NCBI RefSeq assembly: GCF_009017415.1
Contig: NC_092409.1
Span: 1,178,001-1,242,000, forward strand
DNA: 64,000 nt
Reading direction: 5' to 3'
From: Aspergillus flavus
Lineage: Eukaryota; Ascomycota; Eurotiomycetes; Eurotiales; Aspergillaceae
The notes beneath the pieces are model-generated. The model had not been told where the DNA came from. It was given only the letters and a program-made list of their open reading frames with translations, and ran no database searches. The translations under genes and the position numbers were made by a program. The first letter of the stretch is position 1. Each line of letters opens with the position of its first letter. Of the stretch, positions 58,159-64,000 are shown piece by piece.

Positions 58159-59393
58159 ATGGCTTCCCCCGTTGAGTTTGAGATCTCACCAAACCCTCGT
58201 ACTCGTGAGGAAAATCAAGAACGGTAGAGTCTCTTTCCCTCCTCCAGAGGGATTCGGCTAATGAGACCAGAGCGTTCATTGCTGCCTCTCGGCGGAAAGA
58301 TCGGAGCCTCGATGCCCGTCTAGAATCGGCCAATCGTGCCTCTCAGCTGCACAAGCAGCGCACCGGCAAAGCTCTCCTGATCACCCGGGAGATTGTCGAA
58401 AAAGAGGCCATGTACGAAGAAGTAGATGACCGCTACAAGGAGAAACTACAACGCATGCTGGAAGCGCAGAACTTGCAAATCAACACCCAATTCCAACAGA
58501 ACCTCCTCGCCACCTTGGCCATGCGACCCGGTCTGCAGCATCGCCGTGCCTCCATGATGGCACAGCGCGGCCCCATTGACGGGGTCCGCAAAATGAGCTT
58601 GGACCTGTCTAGCATTCGCAGCTCCTTCTCCGAGGGCATGCGTGGGAGCCCGATCACTAGCCCCATGGCCATGACCGGCAACCAAAGTTATGTGATGTCG
58701 CCCTCGTACGACGGGAACTCACATTCCCCGTCCTCATTCCACCCCAACATGATGCCCGCCTCGTCGGGACCCATGCCATCCTACGTTGGCCATCAGTCGA
58801 CCCCCACATGGCCCGCACACATCGGCCCGCAGCACGTTCGATCGCCTTGGGCTGGGTTTAACCCTGACATGAACATGCCTGTGCGCCACTTCCGAGACCG
58901 TCTGGGTTCTGCACCGGTTATTCCCGTGCACGCGATCCCCTCCAGTGCCGCATACCGACCGACGCCCACGCCTCAACATAGTCGCAACCGCTCTGAGCCA
59001 GGTCAAACGCCTGCCCAACGGATGCCGTCCCACACTCCCTCCAGCGAGAACACTCCGAGGGTGGAGACTCGCATCGATGGCCTTCCCAATGAAACCTTAC
59101 CAACTACCTTCCCGACTCCCGATCTCTGCCCTACCCCCAGCACACCTCACTCGCCCACCTCCACCGCGAAACACAGTGACGTTGCCTTTGACACCCTAGA
59201 TCCCAAGGAATCCGACTGTGTCTCCTTCTCCCAGCCGTTCCTGGACCAGGACTTTGTCGATTTTCAGGGTCTTTCTTTCTCCTTGGGTAGTCACCCGACC
59301 ATCCCCTCGTTCGACAACACCCTGCACCATCCGGAAACCGAATGGAAGCCGGACGAGGTGGTCCAAATGGATGACTGGCTCGTCGGTGCATGA
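58159..59393 (+). CDS. Conserved fungal protein of unknown function with an N-terminal basic/helical domain
   Basis: Two exons (58159-58223, 58271-59393) with a 47-nt intron (GTAGAG... CTAAT... CCAG) give 395 residues. Splicing joins REENQER to AFIAASRRKDRSLDARL, which reproduces a basic helical block (NQxRAxIAASRRxDRSLxAR followed by ASxLHKxRTGKALxIT) that I recall from fungal proteins of unknown function. The block continues into KEAMYEEVDDRY and a coiled-coil stretch. After about residue 150 the protein is low-complexity Pro/Ser/Met-rich, ending with an acidic, aromatic-rich tail (DEVVQMDDWLVGA) that could be an activation-type segment. A nuclear or regulatory role is plausible but unproven; it is not a canonical bZIP. 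Confidence 0.7.
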
Positions 59394-62300
59394 TCTTGGC
59401 ATGTTTATAGCTAGCCTTGCTTCTACATTTTTATGTTCTGTCTTTGCTTCGATGATGATCCTTGCATTACTACATCGGTAGCTTGGGCGCCTTTCATCCT
59501 TTCCTTTCTTGCTTTCACTTATCTTTACTCATCTATAGCTTTTGCTTTTCTTGTGTCTTAATAGTTGAAGTTGCGCTGGACTAGTCAGGGCAATACCCCG
59601 GGATGAATGGCGTTCCAATGGGCTTGTACAATAATGAGAAATGAAAAACTCATCCAACATTTTTTTTCCTAAACTTAGCTTTTCCCTACCGAGTATACTT
59701 TTGAAACATCTCCACCGTTGAAAAAAAAAAAAAAGAAACTCCCCCTCCAATTCTAGAATCACAAATCAAAATCCCTAGCTAAGACACAGAAACACAAACA
59801 GGAACAACAAGGTTACAGCAGCTCCACCCGCCAAGAAACGCCGCAAACAGTAAGAATGTCACTTCAACACTGTCACAACAGCAACTTTAACCTAGAAAGA
59901 AAAGAAAAAAATAAAACTTTGTACTAGAATTTCTGTGCACATGTAGTGACATTCCAATCCAAACCTAGATCGAGGTCCATACCGAAAACAGCCAGATTTT
60001 GCAGGTTTAGGATTTTGGTTTCTATGACAAAGAAAGGGTGGAAAGCCATCCTTGAGTAACTTGGGTTTATGTCTATTGATATTCATGAACTATCGTAGTT
60101 CCATCGATAGTTTTACCATATCTTACTATCTCTTACTAACTAGTAGAAGACTAAGTAAATAGTAATATGCAAGCGCGAGTCAGGTCTGATTCAGAAAATC
60201 AACTATAACTCCCCCGCACACACTAACCACCTTCCCCCTCAAATAAACCCAAACTATAACACATGAAACGCAACTAATCACCACTAGTCTCTTAATCAAA
60301 GGAAAAAACAATAAGAACAGATTCAAAATCCCAACCGATCGGAACTCTCACCACCGCACAGACCACCATGAATAAAAAATAAAAAAAAGAAAAGAAAGCT
60401 CCTGTGGGTCCCTCTCTCTCGTTTCTCCCCCGGAATAAGTTTAGCCTGCTTGGACCCTTCGTCCACTTTTCCACTTCATCTCCACTTCCCAGGTTGGACG
60501 GGGGGAGGGAATTCCTGCTTCGGGGTTAGTGGCCTGGGATCCACTGGGTGAGTCGCGAAAGTTTGTTCGTACGACGGTTGTCATTGGGTTCCGGTTGTTT
60601 GGGGGGAATGTGTAAGGGGTTGGTAATTGGGCTGGATTTCCTTTTTTTCACTTTGCTTTCTTTTCTTTTTTGGGTTTAGGGTTATGGTGTGGCTGGCTGG
60701 TTGTATAGTTTGGACTCCGTGCTGCTTGATGGGCGTTGGTGATAGGTTGTGGTGAGGGTGCAGGATTCTATCTATGTATTCCGTACTCCGTTATGTAGTA
60801 GTGCCATACTAGTATTGCCATATTAGTAGTAGTAAACGGGGTAAACGGAGTACGAGCTGCAGTATTCTCCGCCGATGCATTGGATTACAATTGCAATGCA
60901 TAACATTGGATAATAAAAAGATTAGGATCTCATCCTAGGATTGGATGGGATTCTACCTCCATACATGTCCCTTCCTATCCACGGTACTTTTACTTACTTG
61001 ACTATCTATCTACCTAGATAGCTGTGCTTTACGCTGATTCGCTACCTCGCTACAAAGTACAACGGTGGATCTACTCTGGACTCTGGATTCTACTTTACTA
61101 ATTATACTCAGAAAACTCAAGAGAGCTCTTATCCACGGTTATGTATATGGTTGGGATCGACACTCGGACTTTACTGTGTATTTACTTTTGGATCCTAATC
61201 TCCACTGTAATCTCCTGAAAGGGTAAGGGGAAGGTTAACCGTATACCTTTCCTTGCCCATTTATCAACCCCACTGATAGGTAGGTAGGTAGGTAGGTAGG
61301 TAGGTAGGTAGGTAGGTAGGTAGGAGGGAAGTATCCCATAGTAACGTTGTGCTGTATTCCCTGCTAGTACACCCACTATGTATGTATGTTTTACTACTAC
61401 CAACAAAGTCCCATAAGTTCGCGTGCCCACTTACCTACCTAGATAGAGACGGTAGGTAGTATCCGATCCCTGTCTCTCAATTCCAAATCAATCTCTCTCC
61501 CTACCCACCAGCAAACCCTGTAATCCAAACCAAGCACCCACAAGCTCTTACCAGTAGCAGTAGCTAAGCTAAGCTACAACTCCATCCCACACACCCAAAA
61601 ACCATTCTATCCCAATCCAACCACCCCATCCAAGGATCCCACCCATAATAAAACTTCCCATAATCTAAACTCTCGCCCGAGAAAGACCCCAATCTAGACA
61701 TTACGATCCGGGCCGGGATCGTCCCTAGGGGAGGGGGGGGACGGAGTGCTTGAGGATTTATTCTCCGTGGTGGGAGTTGGATGTTGCTTTTTGCGGGGTT
61801 GGAGGTTGGGTTGTGTTTGTGTATTGGAGTTTGGTAGGATTGTTAGGTACTTTTGGTTCTTGGTATTGTTACTTATGTACTACTGTGTATGTACTACTGT
61901 GTACTATGTGTCAGGGTGAGGTTGTGGGTTTCTTCTCTGTTGGCTGTTTGGGATATAATTTCCGTAATGGACGAAGTATGTTGTTTCGAGTTGGGATGTC
62001 GATCTTTGCTGTCTACAGGGTAGTACTCATAACTATTGGTAAAGGCTATGCGAGAGGCAAGACTAAATGGAAGAATGTCAATCCCCAATTGGATATAACT
62101 ATACAGGACCATCGTCTGTTACCCCCAATTCCCGAGAGATAACCCCGCAGACCAACACGAGCAGCATGCCGTCTCCCCAAATCAAAACACAACACGAGCA
62201 TGATAGGGGGAGAAGTCCTAAGAGGAGAAGGGTAAAAAAAAAAAAGTCTTCAAAATAGAGCTAGCTACCTATAACTCCGGTACACACGCCCCTCCTACCC

Positions 62301-63020
62301 CCCACAGTAACATTAGCCAGAAACAGAAACACATTGCGAATCGCCTGCCCATGGCTCGAGCACACTTTGCCACTTTCCCCAGACCACTCATATCTCTCTT
62401 TTCTCAAGTTCAATTCCCCGGGTTGGGTGGGGGAAGGGTATTTACGCCGCACGGTCGCCAGGTGAGATTAGGTTTCAGGGTGGAGTTATCTCGGTTTTCA
62501 TCTTTGGCTGCTGGATTGGTTGAGGCTAGACTGGGGTTTTGGGAATTGAGTTGCTTAGGTCGTGCTGTGATATACTGGCGACCAGAGTGCTAATGGAGAC
62601 TGGACTGGCTGTTTGAGGATCCGTGAGTGGGGTTTTTCAGATCTTGGATCCATGGTATCAGATGGGTTGTGAGATCTGATTGGGGTGGAGGGGACATGCT
62701 TGAACGTTTGGGAACCTGTCGGGCTGGCCGAGTCTTGCCGATCATTCTGTTCATGGTCGAGTCAGGTTGGGATGGGTAGAGTCGGCCATTGAGTCGTTAG
62801 GGTTCATATTGTGGAATGCATGGTGGATCGCTGCATGTGTGTTTGTAGGTATGGAACTCTTTTGAATTTGAAGTTTCTTCTAACTCAATGCACTAGCCCT
62901 ACTCCGTATGTACGCCTGGAACCATTTCGGGATATTGATGAGGGATTTAGTCAGTGTCTTGAAAGAACGAATGTGGTTGTGGATGTGCCTTGTTCCTAGT
63001 CCTGATCGACCGACCGAGCG
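59394..63020. other. Long convergent intergenic region (3.6 kb)
   Basis: No gene could be supported. Frames up to 130 codons (61750-62142) lack motifs. The region holds A- and T-runs, the (TAGG)12 repeat (separate entry), one exact TACTCCGTA (62900-62908) and two TACTCCGTT-type copies (60784-60792 and, inverted, 60844-60852). It must contain two 3' UTRs. A GC-rich step begins near 63000 at the Sds23 coding end. Confidence 0.55.
61277..61324. repeat. (TAGG)12 microsatellite
   Basis: Twelve perfect TAGG units in 48 bp, flanked by GA and AGGGAAG. A neighbouring TACCTACCTAG stretch near 61430 is the reverse complement type. Confidence 0.95.
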
Positions 63021-64000
63021 CTACCGACTGAACAACTCCCGCCCTATCTCCCCACTGCGTCGCACGCTGAGGCTCGAACTGCTGCTGCGTCGCCGGCGGC
63101 TACGGCTTTCCGCGGGGTCAGCCGGGCTGAGCCCGCTGGCCCGCGCGTGCAGATTCAATATATCCGTGAGGCTAACCACCCCCACCAAGCGTCCGGAAAG
63201 CCGTGCCCCCGGAAGAGCGGAAGCTGGGATGGACGGCGCGACGGCGTGCGACAGCCCCGCGGGCGCTGCGTGTGTAAGCGGCGGCTGTACATTGGCGCTC
63301 CCTGGAGTAGGTGAAGGAGGTGAATGCGTGTTCCCTGAGTTAGTGGGCAGAGGGAGATGCACGGCCGAGTGGGATGGAGTCGGTGGTCCCGACGAGGAAG
63401 GAGACAACGGATCGGTGATCCATAGGCTATTTCAGTCGATTAACAAGAGCTAGCTTCGTAGGGATCAGGCAGCAGACTCACCGATGGGATCTAGTGGCTA
63501 CTACCTTGGCAACGGTGTGAGCCAACGTCGATCCGGGATTCACATGAAACACTGGGAATGAATCCTTGCCATCCACCAGACCCCGTGTGGAAAGAATCAC
63601 GGAGATGAAATGAGTACATGTATTGTGGAGGAGTGGAAGCGAGGATGAGCGCGTTAGGAGCTGTTCTTTCGGTTAGCCCTACTGTCTCCTCGCCAGCCAT
63701 GCCCGGTTCATACCTTAACGTCCGTGAGGGATATATTGCCCACCACGTTGGTATGGTTATCTACCACAGCGACCGACGTGATGCCCTCGTTGTTCATGAG
63801 ATGCAGTGCCTCCGATAGAGGCTTGTCCCCGCTATACGCACGTTAGACGAGCTAACTGTACATCGAGAAGTAGACCTACTTGATGCAGATCACATCCCGA
63901 GATCCTATCCTCAAATCCCGCAGCGCCTGCGGATACAGCTGATCAATCACAGGGAAGCTGCGCCCATTTTCCCATAGAAATTTGACCAGTCGGAATTGGC
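63021..64000 (-). CDS. Sds23/Moc1-type CBS-domain protein, 5' part outside window
   Basis: Minus strand; the gene runs off the right edge, so the N-terminus is missing. Exons seen: 63880-64000 (partial), 63714-63831, 63482-63660, 63021-63426, with introns of 48, 53 and 55 nt. The frames join as [79 protein letters not shown] and [18 protein letters not shown], i.e. tandem CBS motifs. A Ser/Pro-rich stretch and an Arg/Ser cluster ([11 protein letters not shown]) precede the end [10 protein letters not shown]. Sds23 proteins bind nucleotides and inhibit PP2A-type phosphatases, acting in cell-cycle and nutrient control. Confidence 0.93.

Noticed and set aside
58224..58258. Alternative 26-nt intron ending at the first CCAGAG in the gene at 58159
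   Set aside because: Too short to splice; the 47-nt intron to the CCAG at 58270 has a branch site and restores the conserved block.
63021..63453. Plus-strand 181-codon frame over the Sds23 3' end
   Set aside because: Antisense to Sds23 coding exons; the minus-strand CBS-domain reading is clear.

Overview
The window is nuclear DNA from a filamentous ascomycete, most likely order Eurotiales (Aspergillus/Penicillium type). The evidence is short introns (about 47-200 nt) with GT...CTAAC...AG signals, compact genes on both strands, and typical proteins such as a fungal alcohol oxidase, a Zn2Cys6 regulator, a Ser/Thr-rich secreted protein and a nuclear-encoded complex I set. Gene models were built by hand from splice signals and family conservation; exon coordinates are given in each entry.

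Region 1 (1-11 kb): a membrane-anchored 3-beta-HSD/sterol-dehydrogenase-like gene faces a ten-exon alcohol (methanol-type) oxidase that ends in a peroxisomal-type tripeptide. The oxidase is followed by the spliceosomal protein SPF27 and a neutral ceramidase. Region 2 (12.4-20.1 kb) is an accessory tract. It holds decayed copies of a berberine-bridge-type FAD oxidase, a Pth11-like receptor and an aldo-keto reductase around an intact Ser/Thr-rich secreted protein, and ends in a Zn2Cys6 regulator. Region 3 (21-23.3 kb): an EI24/RRT8-type membrane protein and a type II haloacid dehalogenase.

Region 4 (25.8-32.8 kb) holds three consecutive mitochondrial genes: translation initiation factor IF-2, a Ymc-type carrier in a divergent arrangement with it, and ribosomal protein uS2m. 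Region 5 (33.9-41.5 kb): a Q/G/Y-rich glycine-zipper protein, a long gene-poor stretch, a secreted histidine phosphatase with a GC-AG intron, and the rRNA-processing protein Surf6/Rrp14. Region 6 (42-44.2 kb): the 23-kDa iron-sulfur subunit of complex I and mitochondrial acyl carrier protein (itself a complex I subunit) are transcribed divergently from a 348-bp promoter.

Region 7 (45.2-59.4 kb): the Golgi adaptor Vps74/GOLPH3, an MDR-type reductase, the phosphatidate phosphatase App1, the rRNA modifier Tsr3 divergent from the clathrin adaptor GGA, and a conserved fungal protein of unknown function. Region 8 (59.4-64 kb): a long convergent intergenic region with a (TAGG)12 microsatellite, and the 3' part of the CBS-domain protein Sds23, which runs off the window.

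No clearly new multi-gene system was found. The observations most worth checking are a recurrent intergenic 9-mer, repeated GC-box elements upstream of the alcohol oxidase, a stopless 72-nt intron and a zinc-finger-like module in mitochondrial IF-2, the complex I promoter pair, and the decayed accessory tract.
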